64,000 bases of DNA from Paragorgia papillata (taxonomy: Eukaryota; Cnidaria; Anthozoa; Scleralcyonacea; Coralliidae): NCBI GenBank assembly GCA_035771165.1, contig JAWNZC010000112.1, positions 386,001 through 450,000 on the forward strand. Reading direction: 5' to 3'. The notes beneath the pieces were generated by a model, which was not told the DNA's origin, searched no databases, and was given only the letters and a program-made list of their open reading frames with translations. Below, piece after piece: positions 33,383 through 44,197 of the stretch. The translations under genes were made by a program, and so were the position numbers. Each line of letters starts with the position of its first letter. Within the stretch, counting starts at the first letter, position 1.

Positions 33383-34397
33383 CTCTCGTCCAGGGTTCGA
33401 ATTAACGGTGTGCAATGTGCAATTTGCACATCGTTTTGGCCCAAATAGTGAAAATTGCATATCACTTTTCAAAACGATGTGCAAAAAAAAATCAGACTTG
33501 GGACTAATGAACATCCGTCCACGTTTACAGGTAATGCAATGCCAATCTGTTGGTACAGGTATTATGATTTTATAAAAAACGCTTTCGCTTTGCTCTATAG
33601 CAGCGTGTTCGCGAATCTTTGAAATGAATAAAGTTGTTTTTTATCTCAATGCTGAATGCTCAACACAAATACTGTACGACCAGACTGGTAGGTGTTATAT
33701 TTTTAGCCGCCATGACAGGTGTGAATTTTTTAGCTTTTCCATATTTGGCTTTAGTGCTTTTGTTTTGCTTTTCGAAAAGCTGTTCAATCGAAATCGCTTT
33801 CTTTACTTATGGCTTCTTTATCGAAAGGCTGTACCAGCAACGTAAACACCGTTGAGAAATGGAAAGAAACATTACATGCCGACGGTGATGGCAAAGTGGT
33901 GCATTCATTGCGTTGCAAAGTTTTCACAATGAAAGAAAACAGAATTACCTCCGCGAAAAACTTCTCACGCACATTTATAATCGGTTCAGCAATTGTAAAG
34001 AAGAACTCCATAGTAAATCACATGAATTCGGATCAGCATAGGATGGATTGGTGGTATGGTCAAAAGAAGCGCAGAATTGGATTTGGAGGCCATGTTTACC
34101 CCGAGAAACGAAAGAAGAAAAACAACGACACGTCCGACGCAGCGCGCCGACACGCGATTAGCTAAAATGCATTCAAAGTTACTTAATGTCATGTTTATTT
34201 ATTAAAAATAGATTACAAATAACGTTTTAAGACTATTAAATTATCGCAGTTTGACTGAGTAGTTCAAGATTATGACAGAGCTATTATATTTTTATCCTAA
34301 CCATAGTTAATGATTTAACACTCGTTCCAGAACCACATATTTTCGAAAAATAGTTGCACATCATTTTTTCTCAACTAATTCGAACCCTGCTCTCGTC
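33383..34397 (+). mobile_element. Non-autonomous hAT, 999 bp, perfect 8-bp duplication
   Basis: The element is 33391-34389, with ends CAGGGTTCGAATTA and the exact complement. CTCTCGTC flanks both sides (33383-33390 and 34390-34397). It keeps only the transposase N-terminus. Confidence 0.92.
33809..34165 (+). pseudogene. hAT transposase N-terminal zinc-finger remnant
   Basis: 118-aa open frame with a NTVEKWK start, a LRCKVFTM cysteine region, RTFIIGSAIVKKNSIVNHMN and a basic tail. It lines up with the TTF-like region of the hAT transposase at 56.9-57.1 kb (LNCSVCKT, FTGSTNLRLSNAEDH). The catalytic domain is absent. The frame stays open despite the internal deletion, so a short DNA-binding protein is conceivable, but I treat it as a remnant. 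Confidence 0.6.
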
Positions 34398-34455
34398 AAC
34401 TATTCACTCAGAAATTTTGAGCTCATAATTTAATTGTTAAATATGAAACCATCCT

Positions 34456-35037
34456 CTCCACAAGCTATTTAACCGCAACACCGTGAAGCTGAGTTATAGT
34501 TGCATGCCAAACGTGCAGAGCATAATCGCCACGCACAACAAACACATTCTGAAGCAAGAAGAGCAGAAACACAACGAGAGAAATCCAGAATGTAACTGCC
34601 GACAAAAGAATAACTGCCCGCTGAACGGAAAGTGCCTTACCAAAGCCGTAGTATACCAAGCCACTGTGACCACCATCGACAACAACGAAAACCATACTTA
34701 TGTCGGATTGACAGAGACCTCTTTCAAAACTAGATACCTCAATCACACCTCTTCATTCCGTATCAAGCATAAGAAAAATGCTACCGAACTTAGCAAACAC
34801 ATTTGGACACTAAAAGAAACTAACACCCCTTATACTATTAATTGGAAAATCCTAAAACAATGCCAACCCTACTCTAACAAGTCAAAACGATGTAATTTAT
34901 GCCTACATGAAAAATTTGTAATTATATATCACCCCGAACTAAGCTCTCTTAACAAACGAAATGAACTGATATCCACCTGCCGTCATCGAAAGAAATATCT
35001 GTTATGTAAACATCCGTTATGTAAATTTCCCACCTAA
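34456..35037 (+). pseudogene. Penelope-like element 3' fragment with GIY-YIG endonuclease
   Basis: The frame opens near 34456 with the end of the reverse transcriptase (LFNRNTVKLSYSCM), then a Cys-rich linker (CNCRQKNNCPLNGKC), a GIY-YIG nuclease (TYVGLTETSFKTRYLNHTSS, ATELSKHIW) and the RCNLCLHEK / STCRHRKKYLL tail, stop at 35037. It is 5'-truncated: reverse transcriptase catalytic motifs are missing. It is followed by a hammerhead motif (35114-35172) and a TA tract, as expected for this group. Confidence 0.85.
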
Positions 35038-35113
35038 TCGCTATGTAATTGTAACACTATCCCTATTTGACGCATGCATCTCATATATTCTACTGCACTG
35101 TAAGCTATATATC

Positions 35114-35172
35114 ATTCACCTGATGAGTGTGGCAAGCTTCGGATTGTCATACGAAACAAGTTTGTTGTGAAT
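35114..35172 (+). ncRNA. Hammerhead ribozyme (type I, minimal stem III)
   Basis: Stem I ATTCAC/GTGAAT; core CTGATGA (35120-35126); stem II of about 10 pairs with a TTCG loop (35127-35152); GAAA (35153-35156); stem III CAA/TTG with a 2-nt loop (35157-35164); cleavage after GTT (35164-35166). All conserved core bases are present. Penelope-like elements are known to carry such short-stem-III hammerheads, and this one lies 77 bp past the Penelope stop codon. Confidence 0.8.
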
Positions 35173-35213
35173 AAACTCCAATGAAGTAATCAGTGTTTTC
35201 ACTTTGTTTGTTA

Positions 35214-35236
35214 TATTTATATATATATATATATAT
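35214..35236. repeat. TA tract after the Penelope fragment
   Basis: Short TA repeat at the 3' side of the Penelope fragment. Confidence 0.8.
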
Positions 35237-35333
35237 ACTGTAGAAGATGTTGTAAAAACCTTTGGCAGAGTGCTCGATGGGAATCCAGAGCATATTATAG
35301 TTAAAGTTCAAGGACTCAACAGGTTTGATTAGA

Positions 35334-35393
35334 CATTTTATTACTATTTAGTTTCGTGCCACAAATATTGTGTGGTACTCTTCGGATAAAATG
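35334..35393 (-). ncRNA. Second hammerhead-like motif, one core change
   Basis: On the minus strand: stem I CATTTTAT/ATAAAATG (8 pairs), core CCGAAGA instead of CUGANGA (U4 changed to C), stem II with CCACA/TGTGG, GAAA, stem III CTA/TAG with a 2-nt loop, and cleavage triplet GTA. The architecture is complete, but the U4 change probably cripples cleavage. It points towards the first motif and probably marks the end of another Penelope remnant inserted in the opposite direction. Confidence 0.6.
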
Positions 35394-35425
35394 GTTAGTC
35401 GAACCTGTTGAGTCTTTGAACTTTA

Positions 35426-35467
<42 letters not shown>

Positions 35468-35700
35468 CATACAGTTAGACCAATATATGACCTGTAATTA
35501 GTACTTTGAGATATCAACATAGGAATAGATCATTATGTCATTACTCAATAAATAAACTACTAGTACATGAATTAAGGTTATTTAAGGATTTTACTTACCA
35601 ATATAAACAGCAAGTTGAATTAAATGGTTGAACACAACTGAACAAGGTAACTCTACCCTATGCACTAGAAAACAAGAGAAAATAATATATGAAATGAATA

Positions 35701-35782
35701 AGCAAACAAACAAACAAACAAACAAACAAACAAACAAACAAACAAACAAACAAACAAACAAACAAACAAACAAACAAACAAA

Positions 35783-35831
<49 letters not shown>
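35701..35831. repeat. Compound AAAC / AC microsatellite
   Basis: About 22 AAAC units run directly into about 23 AC units. Open frames across it on both strands are low-complexity artefacts. Confidence 0.95.
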
Positions 35832-35833
<2 letters not shown>

Positions 35834-36034
35834 CATACTGTTAGTCTGTTAACAACAATTTAATATTTCATAATGATGATGAATTCTGCCTGTGATTCAG
35901 TGAAAATACGCTAATCACAAATAACTTTTACCTCAAAATCTGAATGCTTTAGTTTTACATAAGATAATCCTTATCATGAAAGCAACGGTGGCTAAAGAAT
36001 GGCAAAAAAGGTAGAGTGATTTGAAAGTTTTGAA

Positions 36035-36268
36035 AATTTATTCCTATAGCATCCTATAGGAATTCCTATTCAAATTCCTATAGGAAAATTTATTCCTATA
36101 GCATCCTATAGGAATTCCTATAGGAAGCATATTTTCCTATAGGAATTCCTATTCAAATTCCTATAGGAAAATTTGTTCCTATTGGATCCTATAGGAATTC
36201 CTATAGGAATTACAAATTCCTATAGGAATTCCTATAGGAATTCCTATAGCATCCTATAGGATTTTTTC
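36035..36268. repeat. Right CCTATAGGAATTCC array
   Basis: Same palindromic words as at 30750-31040, including two copies of an AAATTTATTCCTATAGCATC-like block. It ends at the inverted terminus CGTAAGGG. Confidence 0.9.
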
Positions 36269-37442
36269 GTAAGGGAAATCCACTGAATTATTGAACTGGT
36301 GGTTATTAGTAGAAATACTTGTGGTGGTTATTATTTTCTCTAATCAACTTACCTGCACAGCATTCCAGGGTATGAAAAATGAGTCATTTTTGGAGAAAAT
36401 TGATTGACTACTGAGTGGTATCCCTCAAGACAACTAGTCTGAGCAACAGATGAGGCTTGTTTGATTGCCTTAACTAACCTGGTTGAACAAAGAGCATCCC
36501 TCATTTTCTCCAGAGCTATGGATCCTTAAAGACACAATACAGGTTTGTTAAAGAACTATCTCTTATGTAGTTTATAGATTTACTTGCATGAAACCCATGG
36601 TGGCATGGGAAACCCATGGTAAGGTCATATCTTTGGGCATTACCAACAAACACACAATGAAAACACAGTCACGCTGTTGTATATTACCCTTTGTTAACGA
36701 GACACGTGGCTTTAGTACATCACTGTGGTTGCATCTGTTGTATATTTTGTTTGGAAGACCTTGGTGCTTGTTGGTTACATGTGAGAAAAAGGATTCAAAT
36801 TTTGCCCATTTAACTTCACCGATTCCGGATAGTGTCGAGGTGGCTGCCCAATAAAAGTGCCGTACACATGCTTTCCTCCATCTGCCAATTACCTCACACT
36901 CTTTACCCTTTGCCAGATTTATAAGGGTCTTCTGAATTTCTGCAAAGAAATATTACTGGATATTAGATATGACTTGCTTCAGTTTGACCAACAAATGTAC
37001 ACTGCTTTATTTGATTTCCCAGACTTCAAACAACACTACTGATCATTTGAATACAGTAATTATATAATTTGTTTGATACGAAATCTTACTTTTTCCAATA
37101 TGCCATAAATCGAAGAAATGCTTGATTACTGGTTTTCCAAATCCTTACATTTTTTTGGACACACTTCTCTCATCCATTTCGCTATTGTTGCATGTCGGTC
37201 AGAAATAAAGGTGGTTATCACCAAGCCAGTAGTCAAGAGGAAATGTAAAGCTTTCTGGTGTCCAAGAGCTTCCATTGCTGAGCTGCTACCGGCCTGGTTT
37301 GCCTAAGAAAAAAGTATGATGTCTAACAAAATATAGTAGATATGCAGCCAGGTTAGAGAATGTCTATTTACTAACATTGATCAGTATAAATAAGTACACT
37401 GTTAGACATCAGCAAGAGATTCACGAGGTGGGAAGCGTGAGT

Positions 37443-37544
37443 GAATAATAAAGATTAGTGTCCAGCACAAAACACGGATGTAAGCCATCGTTGTACAATG
37501 TCTTACATGCATGTTTTGTGCTGGGTACTAATCTTTATTATTTG
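37443..37544. mobile_element. Hairpin MITE in a Kolobok transposase intron
   Basis: AATAATAAAGATTAGTGTCC, continuing through AGCACAAAACA, is mirrored at 37504-37544. The loop is short. Non-coding. Confidence 0.7.
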
Positions 37545-37689
37545 TTCAAGTACACTGTTACCTGAACTAGTACTATATGAATAATCAACTCAATGGTGTA
37601 TGTCCCATATTTTGCAGAATGACCCATACTGTCATGTCGCCCGTCTCCAGCCAGTATAACTTCTTTGGCAGTCAATGAAGCCAGGATCT

Positions 37690-40160
37690 TTTCACGCCGG
37701 GCACGAAAGGGCCAAAAATCGCCGGGATTCAACAGTTGACGTTACTATTGGCCAGCGGAAGCGCGCACCAAAATAGAAAAAAAGATGGCGGCTTCTTTTT
37801 CGCGAAAAGAGCGATGTAACGTTTCTTTCTAGTTGCAGTAGCATGAATTACATTTTATTGAAAATGAGTTGAGGTGTACAAAGGTATCTATGATTTCAGA
37901 GACGTTTGGCTAGTAAATACAGATTAAATTGCTCAGTAAAACCTCTACAGTGTAGCTTCAAACTCTATGTTTTGTTTTGTTTTATGCATTCTTTATATAT
38001 TTTGATTTGAAGTTTGGTGGGGAAATTTCTAAAGTCAAACGATGAAACAACTGCATTGACCTAGTGCTTGTATAGCTTTTATCTATAGTCTAACTAAGAG
38101 GTCTAACTAAGAGTATAAGTTTCGATTAAAGTGTTCGAAATATGAACAACAGTATGGGCTAAAATGATACCAGGCAGTTTGGCTTTAAAATTTGTGTTTG
38201 CGAAAAAACTATCCTGCTTACAGCGCGAAATATAAAAAACCCCACTTTTTTTTCAAATAAACTCTTAAACAGTACATACATTTAGTAACTTAACATTTAC
38301 AACATTATACTGTCAGTTTTTGATAAAAACATTGGTTCATAATAAAAAGAAATTTTCATCAACAATGGCTATACACATCTAACACTAGTATTTTTTGTGA
38401 TAATAAAACCATGTAACCAGTTCATGTGGGAAATTTCTGTCCCGGTTAACCTCGCTCATGAATGAGATGCCAGCTAACTCAGTAGGCCAGCCCAAATATT
38501 AGCAAGGAAATTCAGTATTGTAATAGAGGGGTCTGTCAATTTAGCATTACTGGTATAAACATGGGCTTAGAAGCAACTAAAACATGAAGTAATAGTGGCC
38601 TGGGCCTATGTCAACATGTCCAATGTAGGTATCTGAAGCCAGACTCATATTGATACTGTATATGTACATGTAGCCGGGCTCGTATTAATACTGTCCATGT
38701 GGCCAGACTCATATTGATACTGTATATTATGTACATGCAGCCAGGCTCGTATTAATAACGTCCATATAGCCAGGCTCATATTGATGCTGTACATGTTATT
38801 AATGGGGCTAAGAATCAACAAAGTCATTAATAGTGTGGCTCTGCAGCCAAGTCCATGTACATGTAGTTAATAAACCAGGAATTACTATCAATGAGAACCA
38901 GAAAAATAGATTGTGACATGTTGATGCATCTATCAATGTACCATCATTCGTTGTTACCATCAGCTACTGTAAAGGCTAGCGTATAATATTTGATGATTAG
39001 ACTGATCATGCCAATAACTGTAAAAGCAGGCCAAAATAGCATTTGTGTACATGCAAATTGATTTATATATACATGTGACAGTAAAATATGATTTCAATCT
39101 TCAGCAACTAGAATTTATTTGCAAAAACCACACTAGTTTTGACTGTACCATTGACTTCATTAAACCAGTGCTGTTAAAATATATCTGTAGTACACAACAA
39201 ATGATTTAAGGTAATCTGGCAAAGACATCAAGTAGACATTTTCCAGACTGTTATAAGGTCACACTGTAAATGTTATTAAAGACATATACTATGTAAACCA
39301 GAACAAAAAAAATACACATCCTGATGTCAGTGCCAGACTGCTAGATACATACAATTAAAATGAACCCAATATTGGTTTTTTTCCACTTATTATTGTGGAT
39401 TTCTCAAAGAAACAATTAGAAAATATTTAAAATATATTAAAATTATCAAGACTCTAGCACCATGCTACAAATAGCAAATAATTTCGACTGTTTACATTCC
39501 TTACATTATAAAATTTCGCTACCTCTTGTCTTTGTATTAAGGCACTGACTGGCACATCCTTAAGCCTAAATTTGTCGACCATACTAATCACCTCCATTAG
39601 ACAAAGTACAAACTTTGAAATGTCAAATAATGTGAATATTCCCTTCGCTTCTTAATGTATTTTATGTCCATGCATAAGTCCAAACGCACGTTGTTGACCT
39701 GAGATGCCTCGTTGAAATTCCCAAATAATCGAAAATCTAAGCTTAAACTTCCAAAACAAAAAAGAACAGATTTGAGACCAAAACTCCAGGCATCAGTTGA
39801 ACGAGGAATTCCACCCAAGGATAATACTGTTAAAAAAATAAAACAAGCCTCAAAATTTCCTTTTTTTGAGTAGCATCCTATTCTTCGAAAATCAATAAAG
39901 TTTGACGCTTCCTACAAAGAAGCCATTTGAAGAAAACATAGCATGTTTCGTATCACAATGAAGCTTTAGACAAGCTCTGTTCATTTCTAACACTCAATTT
40001 TTCTCCGGGTAAATACGATCGTCATCCGAGGGCTTCAAATTCGACGACTCGGACAAGATCGGTATTAGTCACCAAACTCCCACATTTGCCGCTCGTCCAA
40101 CATGGCGGAACGCGCACGTTTATCCCGGCGATTTTGGCGCCTTTTATGCCCGGCGTGTTT
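37690..40160. mobile_element. 2.5-kb CACTA-like insertion in the Kolobok transposase exon
   Basis: The element is 37693-40157. Ends are CACGCCGGGC, followed by AAAGG..AAAATCGCCGGG, and the inverted equivalent at 40124-40157. The flanks are T runs: removing one TTT restores the transposase reading frame exactly, so the target duplication is 3 bp. CAC..GTG ends with a 3-bp duplication point to the CACTA/CMC group. I find no transposase inside, so it is non-autonomous. The interior has a degenerate tandem repeat at about 38638-38790 (GCCAGACTCATATTGATACT-type units). Confidence 0.7.
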
Positions 40161-41125
40161 TCTGATAAGAACACCAGAATGAAAGTATACATGGGAAGAG
40201 AAGATGCCTTTGATGGTAGTAATAGGTGACTTCATGATATCCTAACAGTCCCATATGCCTGAAGACTCTAAGAACTTTTGTGACAGATGCACCTGCAGAA
40301 AGGATTCCAAAGCTTAACAAAATGTTTCCAGCAAGAAATTTTCCAAAAAGGTAAGGTTGGCTTTTCCAAGTCATATGTTCAGAACAGTTTTTACATTGGG
40401 ACTCAATGGTGAGCATGGTTCCAGAACGGGTGACATGTACTTTAGGATTGGAAGAGAAACATGCATGGCAATGCTGAAAGAGTAGCAGAAGATTTGAAAG
40501 GAAAACAATGCCTTTGGGTTCTTCTCTCTTGTTCTTTTGTTGATAGGTTAACCTTAAATTAAATAACAAAGGGGGGCATATGAATGTGATGAGAGCAATT
40601 TTAATCCAATAGATTTTAATGACAGGGAGTGATGATATTTTAAAACTAACTCTGTACTTGGTGATGCATCATTGTCGTCAGCAGTTTTTTCATAGTCCTT
40701 ATTTAATTGCTGCGGTTCCCATGATGGATCTAGAACTTCATCCTCATAATTACTTTGGTCATCGTTATCCAGTGTGCCATTGCATGTCCCCATCTCCTCC
40801 ATTAACTCATCCACTATATTCAGAGCATGGCCATCATTATCTGTGTGATGGATAAAAATAAATTTGGGTTGGTGCATGACAGGCTTCCCACATACTAGGG
40901 CTACATGTGCACTGTAATTTGTGTTTCTGCCTACCACTGTCATTAGTTGCTTCTACAGACTGGAAAGCACGAACCCACTTTGCTTGATTTCTTGCCATCT
41001 TCTTATCCATGTTTCGTATTTTATTTTCAATTTCCATTATTACATCTTCTTTTATCTTGCAGGCCATGCATTGAACAAGCTCCTCTGGTGACTGTAAATA
41101 GAATGGAAGATCGAATGTATAACAT

Positions 41126-41126
<1 letters not shown>

Positions 41127-41220
<94 letters not shown>

Positions 41221-41247
41221 ATATATATATATATATATATATATACC

Positions 41248-41324
<77 letters not shown>

Positions 41325-41358
41325 ATATATATATACCTATATATATATATATATATAC
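41127..41358. repeat. Long TA microsatellite
   Basis: About 230 bp of TA interrupted by a few CC pairs, ending at a Kolobok exon donor. Three overlapping tyrosine/isoleucine frames here are artefacts. Confidence 0.95.
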
Positions 41359-42527
41359 CTCATTCAGTTCTGCATTAGTATCCTGACTAGGAGGCATTTG
41401 TACTTCAGAATCATTAAGAGGGTCCAAAGAGCTGGCCATGCATTCAACAAGCTCATCAGATGCCTGTAAAGGAGAATGAAAGATTAAATGTATCAGATTG
41501 TCTATGCTGTATACATATGTATAAGTGTATATATTTGTACCTCATTCATTGCTGCATTAGTATCATCCTGACTAGGAGGCACGTCAGAATCATTAAGAGA
41601 GTCCAAAGAGCTGGTGGAAATAGAAACCTGACAAATTGCAATTAAACAATATATAAACACATGCATGCTGATATTTGTATGTAGTATGATCTATTTAAAT
41701 TTGTATGATATATTTAGCTGTTTTTGTTTAAGCTTTACCGAATCGCTAGTATCACTTGAATAATTTTTAGCCTTGGTTGTCCTTTTTTCCACTTCTAGCA
41801 TATCTTTTATAACCTTAACGATAAAGGAAAGTAGAAAGATATTGAAATAATTGTCATAGAGTCGGATTATATATGCCGGGTAAGAAGAGGAGATAAGAAG
41901 TGTTTACTTACCTTGCGACGTTGCCTTGAAGAAAATTCTTCCTCGGAAAGTTTCGATTCGGTTTTCCAAATGGTAGGTACAGCTCCCTGCTCAAGACGAC
42001 GAGAACGTCCTTGCGTGTGGTAAGCTCGTTCAAAACGTTCTGCTGGAAAGTGTTCTGAACAAACCATAAAGCGCGTTTCTTCCGGCGGGTTAAAATTCGT
42101 GCGCTTTGTTCGAACAAATCTAACCCAGCTTGCTCTTTTAATTTTATTCGTTGGACTTGTATGCAGTGATATCCCTGCAGCAGCATGCGATCCATTGCTA
42201 CAGTCCTGTACGACACAGCGTGTTGATGGCATAGTGAAATAATTTAATTTTGATTCACAAATTCACGTGCGCCGACCTTACAACCCTACTATTCTACAAC
42301 ACGCGACGTTGTTGTGTTAAGAAAATGACGTCACGGGCTTCTCAAGTTACGCGCAGAGCGTCTTTTAGAAATTTTAATGGCGGACGTCAAATTTGAGATT
42401 TCAACTCGCCGTAACAGCGCCGCTTTTTTGAATTTTGACATGAAACTTCGTACAGTAGTTTGTGGGTAGGTATACTTCACAATTATGAAATAAAAATGAG
42501 GGGTGAAATTTTCGTCTTAGTGACACT

Positions 42528-43140
42528 TTAAGTCCCAAACGTGCTTTGAAAGTTCCGTCTCGTTTGCGTGCTTTTCGTTGCGGAATGATTTTATATGGTT
42601 GCGGTAACGCTGCTTGAAATCGTTGGCTGTCATACCGATGTATTTCTTGATTTCTCCGTCGTTATGCGTGGTTATGTTATAAATTATGCTTTTCGCTAAA
42701 CAGTTTCCTGGGATTGGGCATTGGTGGCTGTTACGTTGTCGACAGTTGCATTTCTCTACATTCGCGCGCGAGTTATTTCTGTTCTTCAAGATGCGGTTGT
42801 TATGTCTCTGGATTGTGTTCTGGATGTTTTCCATACAGCTATAGCTGACTTTCGGTTGAATAGTCTATGTAATTTGTTGGATTGGGGGAAATGTTTGTCA
42901 ATAAGATTAAGAAAGTTTCGTCCTATGTTCGTCTTTACGTTCTTGCTGTAAGGGGGGTTGTACCAAATGACATTTCTGTTCCTGTTTCGTTTGCGGTTAG
43001 ATGTCGTTGTGTTGTTTTCGTTTGTTTCGGCGTCGTCGTTGTTATAAGTGAGCGTCACGTCGAAGTTGCTGTGTTTGAGGGCGTTTTCGTAGGTTGATGC
43101 TGCTGTATTAAAGCTTTCTTGATCGGAAGATAGTTTAGAA
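42528..43140 (-). pseudogene. Penelope-like element, right piece of split ORF
   Basis: Minus strand. 43140-42790 encodes the end of the reverse transcriptase (NVIWYNPPYSKNVKTNIGRN, FLNLIDKHFPQSNKLHRLFN). After a small deletion and frameshift near 42800, the Cys linker (CNCRQRNSHQCPIPGNCLAK) and GIY-YIG nuclease (KKYIGMTANDFKQRYRNHIK, ELSKHVWDLK) follow. The frame is cut at the TTAA (42528-42531) where the Kolobok-like element begins; the tail continues at 28647. The 5' part of the Penelope element is absent. Confidence 0.8.
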
Positions 43141-44197
43141 ATTGTCAGCTATTGGTTCTAGTCGGTTGGTGATCTTTAATTCGTCAGCGATGGTTTTTAG
43201 TTCGTTGTTAATGTTGTCAGTAATATCGTCCATTGCCAGAAATTCGCGACATGTGCGTCTGCAAGAAATATGCCCCATGGTCAGCGTATCAAGTTTAGCG
43301 CATGCGTAATGACAACATTGCCAGAAACAAAATGGCGGAGAAGAGATCTTTGCGGGCGAAGCCGAAGCGCTGTGACAAATTTTACAAGGAACCTAGTGAC
43401 GTAGTTTTTTTAGAAGATCGGAGAAAAAGGAAGCGGTCATGTCTAGAAGGAACCTTTCAAGTAGAGAGGATCATTTCTACAATATTCAGCCATATTCAGC
43501 AATATTCAACATTCAATATGATATGCTCTAATGATAGATCACTGATATCTTTGGTCTAATAAGTTAATAATAAAGGTCTTATGCAGGAATTGGTTAATTC
43601 TGGTTGTGAATGATTATACGGTGTTTTAGAGTTTTACACTTCAATGTCACCCAAGAGCTAATTAACTCAAGTGTAACATTGAAGCCTGAGGAACTGTAAA
43701 AATCAATACATTTCTCAGGCAACATTCAATACACATACTTTTTAATATATATCAAAGCCTTTCAAATTATAACATACCCAAACTTAACAAAATGAAAAAA
43801 GACTTTAATTTCAGCCTAACTTCATCTTTTTCGTTAAATATATAGCTAGGCATTTGCATGATGATGTTATGTGCCTACACTACCTGAATGCTATACCAGT
43901 ATCTTCTATTTGTTAGGTATTAGCACTAGGATACTGGCAAAGCATTATAGACTGGTAGTTGTATGGTAGTACTAGTCATATAACGCCACTGAATGTAATC
44001 GTACAAATCTCCATTGAGTTACATGTACATGTACATGTACATCTCAATTTATGAATTGCTAATAGAAAAGTTAGATGTTTAAATTTTGCCCAACCCTTAA
44101 TAATGTAGCCATACATTAGGATCTTGTGTCTATGTCTGTCTGAGTGTTACTTTCAGATCTCCTTGATTCCTAATGTATGTCTTTTTCAACTGTCTAG
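43141..44197. other. No gene recognised
   Basis: A short minus-strand frame (about 43270-43145) with MDDITDNINNELKTIADELK is not identifiable. The rest is AT-rich. Confidence 0.35.

Larger units (their letters stand above)
30740..36275. mobile_element. 5.5-kb element with CCTATAGG palindrome arrays at both ends
   Basis: The left end is CCCTTACGAAAA and the right end TTTTCGTAAGGG, exact complements. AAA flanks both sides (30737-30739 and 36276-36278), a possible 3-bp duplication. Immediately inside each end lies a dense array of CCTATAGGAATTCC words (to about 31040, and from about 36035). It sits in a Kolobok transposase intron only a few bases from the acceptor. The interior holds a hAT derivative, a Penelope fragment and microsatellites. 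I find no convincing transposase of its own, so superfamily is unknown and it may be non-autonomous. Confidence 0.65.
30024..42232 (-). pseudogene. Kolobok-like THAP-DDE transposase, multi-exon, broken by insertions
   Basis: Minus-strand exons I can place: 42232-41912 (THAP: Cys6, Cys11, Cys58, His61), 41813-41739, 41627-41541, 41463-41359, about 41090-40630 with one shift, about 40550-40158 continuing at 37692-37562, 37302 to about 37090, about 36940-36675, about 36520-36355, about 30731-30590, about 30510-30310 and 30178-30024 (stop). The core carries LAGDGRHDSMGHSAKYG, then [38 protein letters not shown] and a CCHC-like CKKCGNPMKGHKRGSCP tail. Lesions: a 2.5-kb insertion between 37692 and 40158, frameshifts near 37130 and 30420, and a TGA near 30705. 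The exons at 41627 and 41463 are near repeats of each other (SLNDS/PLNDS, PPSQD). Inactive as read. Confidence 0.8.
28644..42531. mobile_element. 13.9-kb Kolobok-like transposon, TTAA duplication, nested
   Basis: The element is 28648-42527. Both ends begin AGTGTCACTAAGACGAAAA, with a second shared block ACGTCCGCCATTAAAATTT further in (about 28798 and 42370). TTAA flanks both ends. Inside are a P2X7-domain gene (plus, 28924-29795) and a THAP-DDE transposase gene (minus, 42232-30024), tail to tail. A TTAA target and a THAP-bearing transposase are the hallmarks of the Kolobok superfamily. It landed inside a Penelope-like ORF. It was later invaded by a 5.5-kb element, a CACTA-like element, a hairpin MITE and a TA expansion; without these it would be roughly 5.5 kb. 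Confidence 0.85.

Noticed and set aside
35591..35852. Cys/Val/Leu-rich (minus) and Asn/Lys/Gln-Thr (plus) frames
   Set aside because: Translation of the AAAC/AC microsatellite.
41125..41469. Three overlapping frames of alternating Tyr and Ile
   Set aside because: Pure TA microsatellite within an intron.
42721..43097. Plus-strand hydrophobic frames
   Set aside because: Antisense shadows of the Penelope reverse transcriptase/GIY-YIG region.
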